Notes: a model not told the origin generated them from the letters alone. 64,000 nucleotides of DNA from Pseudoalteromonas carrageenovora IAM 12662 (GCF_900239935.1 NZ_LT965928.1:606945-670944); one strand, 5' to 3'; shown: positions 8,436 to 18,096, counted from the first letter of the stretch. Numbers and translations: made by a program.

Positions 8436-10313
8436 TTAATTGATAGTTTGTATTCCACTGGCCGATTGCATAAATAATGGCACAGGACGCTGCGTTTTTA
8501 ACTGCACAGTTTTGATACGTCGATTAATGTACTGCGCCCAGTCCAAAGTGCGTTCAATATGGCCGCTGGTATTTACCGATAACTTACCGCTTAAGCCGCT
8601 ATATTGATTACCAGGCATAACACTTAGTTGCCTAATGTCGTGCAATATAGATACTGCATCGTAAGCCATTGCAAACAAGCGTTGGCTGATATCTACTTGC
8701 TCAGGCCAAAGAGCATCGTATTTCTCGCGAAGGTTATGCTGCTTAATTTGTGAGTCGAGCATCCACGGTAACTCCGTAAAGTATAGGCCATCTAAATCGC
8801 CTTTATCTGTACGGTCAATTTGCTTACTGTGGCTTTTTGAGCTGGCGTATAATGGAATACGCTCTGCAAAGGTGCTTACATTCACATCTAGGTAAGGCTT
8901 AATTAGGCGTGTTTCTATTGCATCGCCCAAAATGTAAATAACGTCAATGTCACTACGAGAACGCGTTTCGTTTTCTACTTCTTGCTTAAATAATGCTTTA
9001 ACCGCTGTAATACGCTGTTTAGATTTATCTACTTCAAGCAAGCTGGTAATTGTATTTGGCATATCTTTTTTGTCGTTATAAAAGCCAATTTGCGGCTTTG
9101 TCTCGCTATAGCGTTGCCACTGCAAGTTAAAGTAGTCGACTAAACGCTGGCCATTTGCATTATTTGGCGCAAGTAGCATTGGTTTTTGATAGCCCTTAGT
9201 TAAAAAGTGCTCTAAAGCTTGCTGCACTTCATGCTCTGGATTTAAAGCAAAGTAATAATGTTGTAGCGAAATTCGCTCACCATCGAACGTATTTAAATGC
9301 AATGTTGGCGTATCAATCAGCGTTTTTGCATTGGCAAGCTTATCTATATTGGCTTTTAACAGCGGGCCAATTACAAAGTTTGGTTTTATTTGCTCAAGCT
9401 GTGCGGCAATTTCTTGTGTACTTAAGTTTTCATCAATAAAAATAGTTTCATTAATATTTTGTGTATCTAATGCCGCTAAGGCGCCTGCTTTTAATGCATC
9501 ACCTAATCTTTCATTTGGGCCTGATTGCGGAAATAAAACCACTAAGCGTTCAATATTAATAGGCGCAAGTTGTGCAAGAGATTCATCTTGCTCTGGCAAA
9601 ATGGTAAACGCCGGGTGTCCAACATAACGTCTGCGCCAATTATTAATTGCCTGATCAAGCTCTACAGTGCTGCTTGCATAAACCTGATGATATAAAGCTA
9701 AGTTAATCCAGCCTTGTTGAATAACAGAGCCACGATTAAAGCGCTCAAGCGCATAAGAAGAAAGCTTTGTTAAGTTATCCCATAGGTCTTGATTGAGCTG
9801 AGGGATTTCGATGTTATTTTTTGTTGCCGTTTCAGAGGCTCTAAAAAAGTAAGGTGCAGCTCGTTTTGGAAAGTTTTGTGAAGTATAAATACTGGCAGTT
9901 AAAAACTGATGCCACGCAAAATGCTCAGGCTGTGTAAGTTGCCCGTCTAACGATTGCAAAATAACGAGTGCTTTATCATTTTTGTTTTGTTGTTTTTGTG
10001 CAAAAGCAATATAAAGGCGATTTTGAATTTGATCAACGCTTGCAGTTAATTCAAGGTCACTACCAATTTGCTCTAATAAAGGCCAATTTTGTTCACTAAT
10101 GGCCGCATCACGGGCACTGTAAAGTAATTGTATTTTATCGGCACCTTGGCGGTTTTGTGCTAATTGATAGATAGATTGCGCACTGGTTGCTTGATTTTGC
10201 AGTGCATTAGCGCGGTTACTTACGTTATCGCTGTTTTTAGTTGGTTTTTCGGTTGTGCTACACGCCGATAACCCTGACAATATAATTAATAGACTAACTA
10301 GTTTAAGTCGCAC
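8436..10313 (-). CDS. lpoA: Outer-membrane lipoprotein LpoA, activator of penicillin-binding protein 1A
   Basis: Outer-membrane lipoprotein that stimulates PBP1A from outside the peptidoglycan layer. It has 625 residues. The lipobox LSAC is near residues 15-18. A helical TPR-like N-terminal half runs to about residue 250. A type-1 periplasmic-binding-protein-like half then runs from about IERLVVLFPQSGPNERLGDA to the end. The start codon appears to be GTG at 10313, with GGGAAA upstream. It is slightly shorter than E. coli LpoA (678). It is divergent from rsmI across 62 bases. Confidence 0.93.
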   Translation of the reverse strand: MRLKLVSLLIILSGLSACSTTEKPTKNSDNVSNRANALQNQATSAQSIYQLAQNRQGADKIQLLYSARDAAISEQNWPLLEQIGSDLELTASVDQIQNRLYIAFAQKQQNKNDKALVILQSLDGQLTQPEHFAWHQFLTASIYTSQNFPKRAAPYFFRASETATKNNIEIPQLNQDLWDNLTKLSSYALERFNRGSVIQQGWINLALYHQVYASSTVELDQAINNWRRRYVGHPAFTILPEQDESLAQLAPINIERLVVLFPQSGPNERLGDALKAGALAALDTQNINETIFIDENLSTQEIAAQLEQIKPNFVIGPLLKANIDKLANAKTLIDTPTLHLNTFDGERISLQHYYFALNPEHEVQQALEHFLTKGYQKPMLLAPNNANGQRLVDYFNLQWQRYSETKPQIGFYNDKKDMPNTITSLLEVDKSKQRITAVKALFKQEVENETRSRSDIDVIYILGDAIETRLIKPYLDVNVSTFAERIPLYASSKSHSKQIDRTDKGDLDGLYFTELPWMLDSQIKQHNLREKYDALWPEQVDISQRLFAMAYDAVSILHDIRQLSVMPGNQYSGLSGKLSVNTSGHIERTLDWAQYINRRIKTVQLKTQRPVPLFMQSASGIQTIN

Positions 10314-10375
10314 AAATGATTTCCCAATACGTTAACGCGATTTGCTTATATTACTGACTGACGCAGGAGACCTCA

Positions 10376-11233
10376 ATGTTAAATGAGGAGAATTCACAGA
10401 AAATTGGCACTCTTTACATTGTTGCCACCCCAATTGGCAATTATGACGACTTAAGTCACCGTGCCATCGCGACATTATCGCAGGTTGACTTAATAGCTGC
10501 TGAAGACACTCGCCACACAGGCAAGCTACTTAGCCACTTTGGTATTAAGGCTAAAACGTTCGCATTACATGACCACAATGAGAAACAAAAAGCCCAGCAA
10601 ATTATTGAGCAGCTTAATCAAGGTTTAAATATTGCGTTAGTATCAGACGCTGGTACACCGCTTATTAGCGATCCAGGTTATGCGGTTGTAAATTTATGTC
10701 GCGAACAAGGTGCACATGTAACACCTGTTCCCGGTGCGTGTGCAGCAATTACTGCGGTATGTTGCTCTGGATTACCCACAGATCGCTTTCAATTTATTGG
10801 TTTTACACCTGCTAAAAGTAAAGCAAGGCAAGACTTTTTTATCGAAGCAGTTAATTCGGGCATAACCAGCATAATGTACGAAAGTACGCACCGTATTATG
10901 GCAAGCCTAGATGATTTGGCGCAAGCACTTGGCGATGAGCAACAAGTGGTGTTTGCTAAAGAGCTTACCAAAACCTTTGAAACCTTTTTTAATGGTAGCG
11001 TAAGCGAGTTAAAGCAGTTTTTAACCGATGATCCTACTAAGCAACGCGGCGAAATTGTATTAATGTTGCCGGGCAAACCAAAGTTAGTAGACGATATACC
11101 GCCTGAAGCGCGCAAAATGCTGGCACTTCTTGAGAGCGAAATGCCAATGAAAAAAGCCTGTGGTGTAGTGGCTGAGTTCTTTGGGATGAAAAAAAATGCA
11201 CTATACAAAACAATTATTGAAGAAAAAGAGTAA
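10376..11233 (+). CDS. rsmI: 16S rRNA 2'-O-ribose methyltransferase RsmI (C1402)
   Basis: SAM-dependent enzyme of the tetrapyrrole-methylase fold that methylates the ribose of C1402 in the 30S decoding centre. It has 285 residues. Family motifs seen are GTLYIVATPIGNYDDLSHRA, AAEDTRHTGKLLSHFGI, LVSDAGTPLISDPGYAVV and VPGACAAITAVCCSGLPTD. The C-terminal SMKK-like helix region is MPMKKACGVVAEFFGMKKNA. A good AGGAGACC binding site precedes the ATG. It is divergent from lpoA and directly upstream of rnpB. Confidence 0.97.
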   Translation: MLNEENSQKIGTLYIVATPIGNYDDLSHRAIATLSQVDLIAAEDTRHTGKLLSHFGIKAKTFALHDHNEKQKAQQIIEQLNQGLNIALVSDAGTPLISDPGYAVVNLCREQGAHVTPVPGACAAITAVCCSGLPTDRFQFIGFTPAKSKARQDFFIEAVNSGITSIMYESTHRIMASLDDLAQALGDEQQVVFAKELTKTFETFFNGSVSELKQFLTDDPTKQRGEIVLMLPGKPKLVDDIPPEARKMLALLESEMPMKKACGVVAEFFGMKKNALYKTIIEEKE

Positions 11234-11262
11234 ATATTACTGCGCTTGGCTTTAGCGTCATG

Positions 11263-11268
11263 TATACT
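11263..11268 (+). promoter_or_regulatory. rnpB: -10 box of rnpB
   Basis: TATACT lies seven bases before the predicted 5' end of RNase P RNA at 11276, the expected distance. A TTGGCT upstream is too close to act as the -35. Confidence 0.6.
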
Positions 11269-11275
11269 GCGCGCC

Positions 11276-11637
<362 letters not shown>

Positions 11638-11646
11638 TCATTCAAT

Positions 11647-11679
11647 AAAAAGCCCGCAGTTAACGCTGCGGGCTTTTTT
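11647..11679 (+). terminator. Terminator of rnpB
   Basis: AAAGCCCGCAG and CTGCGGGCTTT around a six-base loop, followed by a T run. Confidence 0.92.
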
Positions 11680-11863
11680 GTGTTTAAATTTTGCATTGAA
11701 GTTATACCAACCTGCATAAATCTTTGATCAATTTAACGAATTAAATTGCACTATAACGTCGTTAAAAATTTTTTATTTAGAATAACTAGATACAAAAATT
11801 TCTGCCTAGTTCTAGCGTAATTTTCTTAACGTTAAATAGACCTCATATATAAGCATATTGGTA

Positions 11864-13267
11864 TTACTGCATGTTTTTCAAACGTTTACTTAATGCCGGT
11901 TGAGATATCCCTAGTAATTGCGCTGCTAACGACTGGTTTGAGTTTGCTCGCTTCATGGCTTCTTTAACTAGTAGATCTGCCGCTTTTTTTAGAGTGGGCA
12001 AGGTGCTCGAGGCTTCAAATAAAGGCTTTTCTGGTTGAGCATGTATGTTTACATCAGGCATTGAGTCGATAATGCCTTTAAATGCCTTCATTGAAAGCTC
12101 CCCTGATTGATGCGTGCTCATTGCATCAAACGCCATTGCGCGCAGTTCTCTAATATTTCCGGGAAAGCTGTAGTTTTCTAGCAAAACAAGTAAACCTGCA
12201 GGAATTGATGCTAGCTCTTTATCAAACTCATCAGCGGCGAGTGTTAAAAAGTGCTCAAGTAGCAGTGCGATGTCTTCTTTTCGTTCTCTAAGCGGTGGAA
12301 TATTTACATGATGAATTTTTAAACGATAGTACAAGTCGTTTCTAAATTGGCCATCTTCTTTTTTGCTGTGTAAGTCTTGATGGGTTGCAGCAATAATACG
12401 GGCATTTATTCTTTTTGGGGTATCGCTGCCAACCGGATAGTACTCACCTTCTTGTAATAAGCGTAAAAGTTTTACTTGCGAGGCAAGGCTCAAATCGCCA
12501 ATTTCATCTAACAATAATATACCGCCAGAGGCTTTCTCAATCATGCCTTTGCGGGCTTGATCGGCGCCAGTAAAAGCGCCTTTTTTATGTCCAAATAATG
12601 TATCTGAAAATAAGTTGTCATCAAGGCCTGCTACATTTACACACACGAGTTCGCCACTACAACTGCTCGTTTCATGTATGGCTCTGGCTATGAGTTCTTT
12701 GCCGACTCCGCTTTCGCCTGTAATTAAAATAGGCTGTTGGCTATTTGAAATAGATTCTATGTAATTAAATGCCGAATGCATCTGATGATTAATACTAATA
12801 ATTTTAGCAAAAGCAGGGTGCAAGGCGCTTTGATTCTCAAGCATATAACCGCGCATAGCTTGGTTTTCTAAATTTAGCTCTTGGTAGCGAATAACCTGCA
12901 TTATGCTGTTGCTAAGTCTTTCTGGCTCTTCGGTTTTCACGTGGTAGTCGTATGCGCCAAGCTTAATGCATTGCACCGCCGACTCAACCTGGTTAATACC
13001 GCTAATAATTACTACAGAAATATACGGGTATGGCTCTATTATTTTTGGAAGTAGTTCATCGCCGCTTATATGTGGCATGTTTAAATCAAGCAATACAACA
13101 CGTATATTGCCCGATGCTAAATGGCTCATTACATCTGTGCTATCGCTACATTGAACAACATTATTAATGCCACAATAACGCTCAATAGCAAAAGAAATGC
13201 TGCGCAAAAAACTTGTGTCATCGTCACAAATTAAAACTTGAAACCCGGGATATAAGTTTGTGTTCAT
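11864..13267 (-). CDS. Sigma-54-dependent response regulator (NtrC/DctD type)
   Basis: A 467-residue activator with three parts. The receiver domain is residues 1-120, with DDD at 15-17 and phospho-acceptor Asp61 in LLDLNMP. The AAA+ domain has Walker A GESGVGK at 184-190, the sigma-54 contact loop GAFTGA at 230-235 and GGILLLDEIGDL. A Fis-type helix-turn-helix at the C-terminus reads SLAAQLLGISQPALSKRL. The start overlaps the kinase gene by ATGA, so the two are coupled. The next operon encodes a porin and a symporter with a sigma-54 promoter, and these are its probable targets. DctD is the closest named analogue. Confidence 0.93.
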   Translation of the reverse strand: MNTNLYPGFQVLICDDDTSFLRSISFAIERYCGINNVVQCSDSTDVMSHLASGNIRVVLLDLNMPHISGDELLPKIIEPYPYISVVIISGINQVESAVQCIKLGAYDYHVKTEEPERLSNSIMQVIRYQELNLENQAMRGYMLENQSALHPAFAKIISINHQMHSAFNYIESISNSQQPILITGESGVGKELIARAIHETSSCSGELVCVNVAGLDDNLFSDTLFGHKKGAFTGADQARKGMIEKASGGILLLDEIGDLSLASQVKLLRLLQEGEYYPVGSDTPKRINARIIAATHQDLHSKKEDGQFRNDLYYRLKIHHVNIPPLRERKEDIALLLEHFLTLAADEFDKELASIPAGLLVLLENYSFPGNIRELRAMAFDAMSTHQSGELSMKAFKGIIDSMPDVNIHAQPEKPLFEASSTLPTLKKAADLLVKEAMKRANSNQSLAAQLLGISQPALSKRLKNMQ

Positions 13268-14985
13268 AACTCATTCTCTTTTTGTATTAGTGGTAGTGAG
13301 AGTTTTGATTTTGTGCCTTCGCCAAGGGTTGATTTAAAGGTTATTTGCCCCTGATGATCACGTACGATCCCAGCAGATACAGATAGCCCTAAGCCTGTTC
13401 CACCTGATTGGCGTTTAGTTGTATAAAATGGGTCGGTTAACTTTCTTAAGTCTTTGGCGTTGATCCCAATACCCTGATCTTCTACTGTAAGCACTACACT
13501 GTCGTATTTGGAATGAAAATAAGTGGTAATGGTGATTTTTTGGCTTTTATTTTCAAGTGCTTGGCAGGCATTTAAAATTAGATTAACTATCACTTGCTCT
13601 ATTCTACTCCCCGAGCCATAAAATGTAGGTAGTTTATTAGCAAGATTAACTTCTACATTGCTGGTTGAGTTTTTAAGTTGATTATTAACAAGACGTAAAG
13701 ATCGCTTTGTTAATTCGTTTAAATCAAGGCGTTCATTTTTTTGATGGGCAGTTTCGCCTTTTACAGCAAAACTCTTTAAATCCTCAACAATGCCTTTAAC
13801 TTTATTGCTTGCAACGTGCATGTCGTCGAGTGTTTCTGGGAGCATATGTTTAAGGCGGTTATAGCTAACACCTGCGATTAAAAAGTCGCCGTGTTCTACT
13901 TGATGCTCATCGAGGATCTCTATAGCTTGTTCAAAGGCTTCTTTAACAAACGGAAAGTTAAGCGTTAATATACTGCACGGGTTATTTATTTCATGCGCAA
14001 CGCCAGAAACAAGTACACCTAAAGATGCCATTTTATCTGCATGAAGCAGTTGTAGTTGTTGTGCTTGAAGCTCTTTGGTACGGCTTTCTACTTTTTTACG
14101 CAGTGCTTTATTCCAAATAAGTACAACTGTACTTATAAATAACAGCACGACTACAAATAAACCCGCCGCTATGCCAGCTTTTGACCAAATAGAGACCTCT
14201 AACGGGCCAAACCATTTATCATATATTTCTTGCTGTCGGCCGGTATTTTTTAAAATAGCTAAGCCTTGGGTAAATTGCGAGAGCAGGGCTTTATCGGCTG
14301 TTTTGGTTGCATAGCCATATAAGCGGTTTCGTTCTAGGCTAGAGATCGCTTTAATGTTAGAAAGCCCTAACTTTTGGCTTAAATATAAACCCGGTAAGTT
14401 AGATGCCACTGCAAAGTCGTATCTACCTGAAGCGAGCAAACGCAGTGCATCGGCATGGGTTTCAACCGGAATTAATACAATATTTAATTTAGCTTCGTTT
14501 AGCATATCAAACGCTGAGCCGTTGGCTTGTACAATAACGCGATAGCCTTCAAGCTCTGTGTAGTTAGTTATTTTAGGACTATCGTCTCGTGCAAATATAG
14601 AGTGATTTACATAGGTGTGAGGGCTAAAGTTATAAAGATCGGTGCGCTCTGGTGTGGCAGCCATTCCTTGTAAAATATCTATTTCACCTTGATCAAATAA
14701 AGCGCGGGTATTTTCCCACGTATCTAATTTTATTTTGATATTTAAGCCCATTACGGTAGCAATTTCACGGCTCAACTCAACATTGTAACCTGTATACTTC
14801 CCTTTGCTATCAATAAACTCATAGGGCGGGTAGTTGTAGTCGCCACCAATAACTATTTGCTTAGTTTGCGGCTCTGCAGCGGGTTGTAGGTAATCTTCAG
14901 CGTGGCATATCGATACACTACAACCTAAAAAAGTAATAAGTAGTATGGTAAATGCAAAGTAATGTGTTTTAAAAAGTGAAACCAA
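13264..14985 (-). CDS. Sensor histidine kinase with periplasmic solute-binding domain
   Basis: A 573-residue membrane kinase. After a signal-like N-terminus (to about residue 29) comes a family-3 solute-binding domain, residues 43-263 (IVIGGDYNYPPYEFID, EIDILQGMAATPERTD, GRQQEIYDKWFGPLE). One membrane span lies at about 268-292. The kinase core has phospho-acceptor His331 in GVAHEINNP, an N-box NACQALENK, and DQGIG and GGTGLGLSVS ATP-lid motifs. The start appears to be TTG at 14985: it is the first codon after an in-frame stop, no ATG exists nearby, and AAGGGG lies upstream. A direct amino-acid or carboxylate sensor is inferred from the domain and the neighbouring symporter. Confidence 0.92.
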   Translation of the reverse strand: MVSLFKTHYFAFTILLITFLGCSVSICHAEDYLQPAAEPQTKQIVIGGDYNYPPYEFIDSKGKYTGYNVELSREIATVMGLNIKIKLDTWENTRALFDQGEIDILQGMAATPERTDLYNFSPHTYVNHSIFARDDSPKITNYTELEGYRVIVQANGSAFDMLNEAKLNIVLIPVETHADALRLLASGRYDFAVASNLPGLYLSQKLGLSNIKAISSLERNRLYGYATKTADKALLSQFTQGLAILKNTGRQQEIYDKWFGPLEVSIWSKAGIAAGLFVVVLLFISTVVLIWNKALRKKVESRTKELQAQQLQLLHADKMASLGVLVSGVAHEINNPCSILTLNFPFVKEAFEQAIEILDEHQVEHGDFLIAGVSYNRLKHMLPETLDDMHVASNKVKGIVEDLKSFAVKGETAHQKNERLDLNELTKRSLRLVNNQLKNSTSNVEVNLANKLPTFYGSGSRIEQVIVNLILNACQALENKSQKITITTYFHSKYDSVVLTVEDQGIGINAKDLRKLTDPFYTTKRQSGGTGLGLSVSAGIVRDHQGQITFKSTLGEGTKSKLSLPLIQKENEL

Positions 14986-15223
14986 TTAGTTAAACCCCTT
15001 CCCTAGTTTTAATAGACTAAATATTTATGCAGGTGGACTATAATCCCTATTTTCATTTTATAGAAATTAGGTACTTATAGATATTTTTTTGCTGTTATTA
15101 AATAAATTTATGAAGTGGATATTTATTAGTAGATAAAATAGCTAGCTGAGTGATTAACTGGACATGTTTATAGTGATTTTTTAATGGTTTTAAAAAATTA
15201 ATAGATTAATTTTTATTGAAATA

Positions 15224-15256
15224 AAAGCGATTTAAATTAAAAAATCAAATCGCTTT
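15224..15256 (-). terminator. Terminator of the symporter-porin transcript
   Basis: A perfect 10-base inverted repeat AAAGCGATTT/AAATCGCTTT lies just beyond the barrel gene. On the minus strand it is followed by a T-rich run. The rest of the 283-base gap up to the kinase start shows only AT-rich sequence, including a TATAGT that may be a -10 box for the kinase gene. Confidence 0.75.
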
Positions 15257-15268
15257 GTTAAAAATATA

Positions 15269-16330
15269 TTAAAATTTCATATTCAAATTTACTTGTAGCC
15301 TGTCGCGGCCTTCGTTGTTGGTCGCAATATCTTTATTAAGGTTATCTACGCTGTACCATCTTAAATCGGCATTTAAGTTATCAGCTATTTTATAATCGAG
15401 CTGAACACGCGTGCCTTTAATATTAGTATACGAACCCGGTGTATTAGTTTGTGTAAACGCACCATTCATAGGTAATGCATAAGCTTCTGTGTGTAATATA
15501 TAAAAGCGCACACCAAACTCTTTATTGATTTGATAGCGGGCGTGTACAGTGTAAGCGGTATTGTCACTTTGTGCTTCACTTGTATAGTAGTCGGCAGCTA
15601 AGCGAAATGGCCCCATTCTTAAATCGGCATTGTAAGTCATCACATTACCAGCTTGGTCGTCATCAAGCCCTGACTCAGCACTTGCGTAAGCGGTGTCTGA
15701 GGCACTTACAAAAATACCACCAATACCCGCTTTAAATTTTATATCATTAAACTGCGCTGCATAAACACCTTGCAGTTGCTGCCAGCTAGCATCGCGTTTA
15801 CCTTCGCCATTATCTACGTTTTCTTCAAGAATTATATGCCCTGCGTTTACGCTAAATGTATTGTTTGTCCAATTAGCTTGCACACCTTCAAGGGCAATAT
15901 CATCACGAAATAGTAATTCAGATGAATGCATATAAACTGCGGCGGCTTTACCAATATATACACGAGTATTATTAATGCCCGTGTACTTCATAAAGGCTCT
16001 GTCTAAGCCAAAGTCGTCGTTGTCGGTTGTATTTGTTATGCCAAATGTTTGATGAGTTGAATCGTGCTGGCTAGAGGTGGTTCTAAATCGCATTTGCGCA
16101 GACCAGTTTTCTGTTGCCGCATATTTAATACCAAAACGTGCACGTAATCTGGCGCGGCTAGTTGTATCAATTGTATCGCCATCAGTGCGTTCAAAGCGCA
16201 TACGCATATCACCAAATAATTTAACTGCTTCTAAGCCATTTAAACCTTCAATAGTTACATCTGCATGAGCTGGTTTAACTAGCGCCATTACGCTTAATGC
16301 AATTGGTAAATATATAAATTTAGTCGTCAT
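15269..16330 (-). CDS. Outer-membrane beta-barrel porin-like protein
   Basis: A 353-residue protein with a signal peptide ending AHAD near residues 22-25. Alternating, aromatic-rich strands follow (MRMRFERTDGD, RARLRARFGIKYAATENW, NADLRWYSVDN). The C-terminus is LQVNLNMKF, and a final Phe is the usual barrel-assembly signal. No specific porin family is certain; general porin or alginate-export-type barrels are candidates. It lies 35 bases downstream of the symporter gene in the same direction, which suggests it carries the symporter's substrate across the outer membrane. Confidence 0.8.
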   Translation of the reverse strand: MTTKFIYLPIALSVMALVKPAHADVTIEGLNGLEAVKLFGDMRMRFERTDGDTIDTTSRARLRARFGIKYAATENWSAQMRFRTTSSQHDSTHQTFGITNTTDNDDFGLDRAFMKYTGINNTRVYIGKAAAVYMHSSELLFRDDIALEGVQANWTNNTFSVNAGHIILEENVDNGEGKRDASWQQLQGVYAAQFNDIKFKAGIGGIFVSASDTAYASAESGLDDDQAGNVMTYNADLRMGPFRLAADYYTSEAQSDNTAYTVHARYQINKEFGVRFYILHTEAYALPMNGAFTQTNTPGSYTNIKGTRVQLDYKIADNLNADLRWYSVDNLNKDIATNNEGRDRLQVNLNMKF

Positions 16331-16365
16331 TTTTATTCTCTATAAAATTGGTAATTAAACAGGGT

Positions 16366-17637
16366 CTATTGTTTAGCTGTTTGTGGAGCAGTGCTTTCTT
16401 TGTTGTAAACAGCGATATCAAGCTCACCTTCGCTTTTACCAATTAATAAAGTCACCATTAAATCACCCGTTACATTAATTGTGGTGCGTGCCATATCTAA
16501 AATACGGTCAATACCTGCAACAATTGCAATACCTTCAAGGGGTAAACCAACAGTGGTTAATACCAATGACAACATAATTAAGCCTGCGCCAGGTACACCG
16601 GCTGTACCTACAGAAGCAAGTGTGGCTGTAGCAATAATTGTGAGGTAATCGGTAGTAGAAAGGTCAACACCAAAGGCTTGAGCAATAAATAATGCTAATA
16701 CACCTTGATATAGCGCGGTGCCATCCATGTTGATTGTTGCGCCTACGGGTAAAACAAAGCTTGAAACAGTGCGAGATACACCTAGGTTTTGGGTAGCGCA
16801 TTTTATACTTGCAGGTAAGGTTCCTGAGCTACTTGTGGTTGTAAAAGCAATAACTTGCGCTTCAATAATCCCTTTATAAAAACGCTGTGGGTTAAGTTTG
16901 CCTAGCAAGCCAACAAAGCCACCACCCAAGACTAAAATGTGAATTATGCAGCCTAGGTAAACTAAACCAATCACTTTAATAAGTGGTAATAGTACGTCTA
17001 ATCCATACTTACCTGATACCCATGCCATTAATGCAAATACACCATATGGCGCAAGTCGCATTACCAGCTCTGTTAGTTTGTACATAGCGTCTGCTAGGCT
17101 TTCAAATACTTTAGCTGCTGGTTCTCCTTTTTCACCAATGAGGTTCAAAGCAATACCTAAGCTCAGTGCAAATACAATAATTTGTAAAATATTACCTGAT
17201 GCTAACGATCCCACTGGATTTTTTGGCACTAGACCTACAATAGTATTCATTAAGCTAGTACTTGGTTTAGCATCGGCAACTGTTGTGGCAACCATATTTA
17301 AGCCTGCACCTGGCTCAAAAAAGATACCGAGGCCTAGGCCAATTGAAATAGCAACAGCGGTTGTTGCTAAATAAAATACGATTGATTTAATACCAATACG
17401 GCCCATTTTTGTGGTGTCTTTCATTGAGGTAACGCCCACAATTAGTGAGCAAAATATAAGCGGTACAATTAACATTTTAATCGCACTAATAAATAGCTGG
17501 CCAATGGGTTTTATATATTCAGCATTACAGCCTAAAAGCATGCCAGCAAAAATACCCGCTATCATACCTATAAGTATTTTTAGCCAGAGCGACATTTTTT
17601 TAGGCTCACTATTTTTCATACTTGTTGTATTAGTCAT
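16366..17637 (-). CDS. Dicarboxylate/amino acid:cation symporter (DAACS family, GltP/DctA type)
   Basis: Inner-membrane secondary transporter of glutamate, aspartate or C4-dicarboxylates, driven by sodium or protons. It has 423 residues with many hydrophobic spans. Family signatures are SSSGTLPASI (hairpin 1), INMDGTALYQG (the NMDGT motif), ASVGTAGVPGAG (hairpin 2) and DRILDMARTTINVTGD. The Arg in that last motif binds the acidic side chain in GltPh-type transporters, which favours an acidic substrate. I chose the ATG at 17637, with GGA eight bases upstream; a TTG 12 bases earlier is less likely. It heads an operon with the porin and lies behind a sigma-54 promoter. Confidence 0.93.
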   Translation of the reverse strand: MTNTTSMKNSEPKKMSLWLKILIGMIAGIFAGMLLGCNAEYIKPIGQLFISAIKMLIVPLIFCSLIVGVTSMKDTTKMGRIGIKSIVFYLATTAVAISIGLGLGIFFEPGAGLNMVATTVADAKPSTSLMNTIVGLVPKNPVGSLASGNILQIIVFALSLGIALNLIGEKGEPAAKVFESLADAMYKLTELVMRLAPYGVFALMAWVSGKYGLDVLLPLIKVIGLVYLGCIIHILVLGGGFVGLLGKLNPQRFYKGIIEAQVIAFTTTSSSGTLPASIKCATQNLGVSRTVSSFVLPVGATINMDGTALYQGVLALFIAQAFGVDLSTTDYLTIIATATLASVGTAGVPGAGLIMLSLVLTTVGLPLEGIAIVAGIDRILDMARTTINVTGDLMVTLLIGKSEGELDIAVYNKESTAPQTAKQ

Positions 17638-17721
17638 TTTTATTTCCAATTATTAATGGGAGTTATTTAATTTTTGGGTTGTTTAAGTTTTTAATACTGT
17701 TGATTTTCAATCGATAATTTC

Positions 17722-17755
17722 GCTCAATAGCTCTTCTTTATGGGCTATTTTGAGC
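17722..17755 (-). promoter_or_regulatory. Hairpin between the leader ORF and the symporter gene
   Basis: GCTCAATAGC at 17722-17731 pairs with GCTATTTTGAGC at 17744-17755, with a two-base bulge. The hairpin covers the stop codon of the 48-codon ORF (17745-17747) and lies about 85 bases upstream of the symporter start. There is no T run, so it is more likely a translational or attenuation element than a simple terminator. Confidence 0.3.
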
Positions 17756-17891
17756 ACGGTTCGAGGGCAGCAAATTGCATTTCGGGTTTATTGATAGCTT
17801 GCTGTATTTGCATCCCATCTAAAGCATCAGTAGGGGCGTCGGTATTACCGAGTAAATTTTTTTCTTGGCGAGTTTTATTATGTAAGTGCAT
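17745..17891 (-). CDS. Possible 48-residue leader peptide upstream of the symporter
   Basis: Open frame from ATG at 17891 to TAG at 17745-17747 on the minus strand. It begins MHLHNKTRQEKNLLG and ends FAALEPCSK. It is hydrophilic, with no signal peptide or membrane span, and I do not recognise a family. AGAG lies seven bases before the ATG, a modest ribosome-binding site. The ORF starts about 22 bases after the transcription start predicted from the sigma-54 promoter, so it would be the first translated unit of the transcript. Function is unknown; it could be a chance frame. Confidence 0.35.
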   Translation of the reverse strand: MHLHNKTRQEKNLLGNTDAPTDALDGMQIQQAINKPEMQFAALEPCSK

Positions 17892-17923
17892 GGTTAAGCT
17901 CTAATGTTGTTAGATTATTGTTA

Positions 17924-17941
17924 TTGCATTAATAATGCCAA
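17924..17941 (-). promoter_or_regulatory. Sigma-54 (-24/-12) promoter for the symporter-porin operon
   Basis: On the minus strand TTGGCATTATTAATGCAA shows the invariant GG and GC separated by exactly 10 bases, with a TTGGCA -24 element and an ATGCAA -12 element close to the consensus TTGGCAC-N5-TTGC. It lies in the right direction upstream of the symporter, and a sigma-54 activator gene lies in the same locus. Confidence 0.7.
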
Positions 17942-18096
17942 GCAATATAGTGTTAATAAGTTATTGATGTTGTTGGTTTTATTAGGGGTTTAGATGTTTT
18001 TTATTAATATAACTTTATGCATAATTCTATGGGTCATGTTTGTACTAAGCACGTTTTTAAAGTGTGTGGGAGAGTTTTATTAAATATTATCAAGGG

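Noticed and set aside
11246..11251. TTGGCT as -35 box of rnpB
   Set aside because: Only 11 bases before the -10, too close to work.
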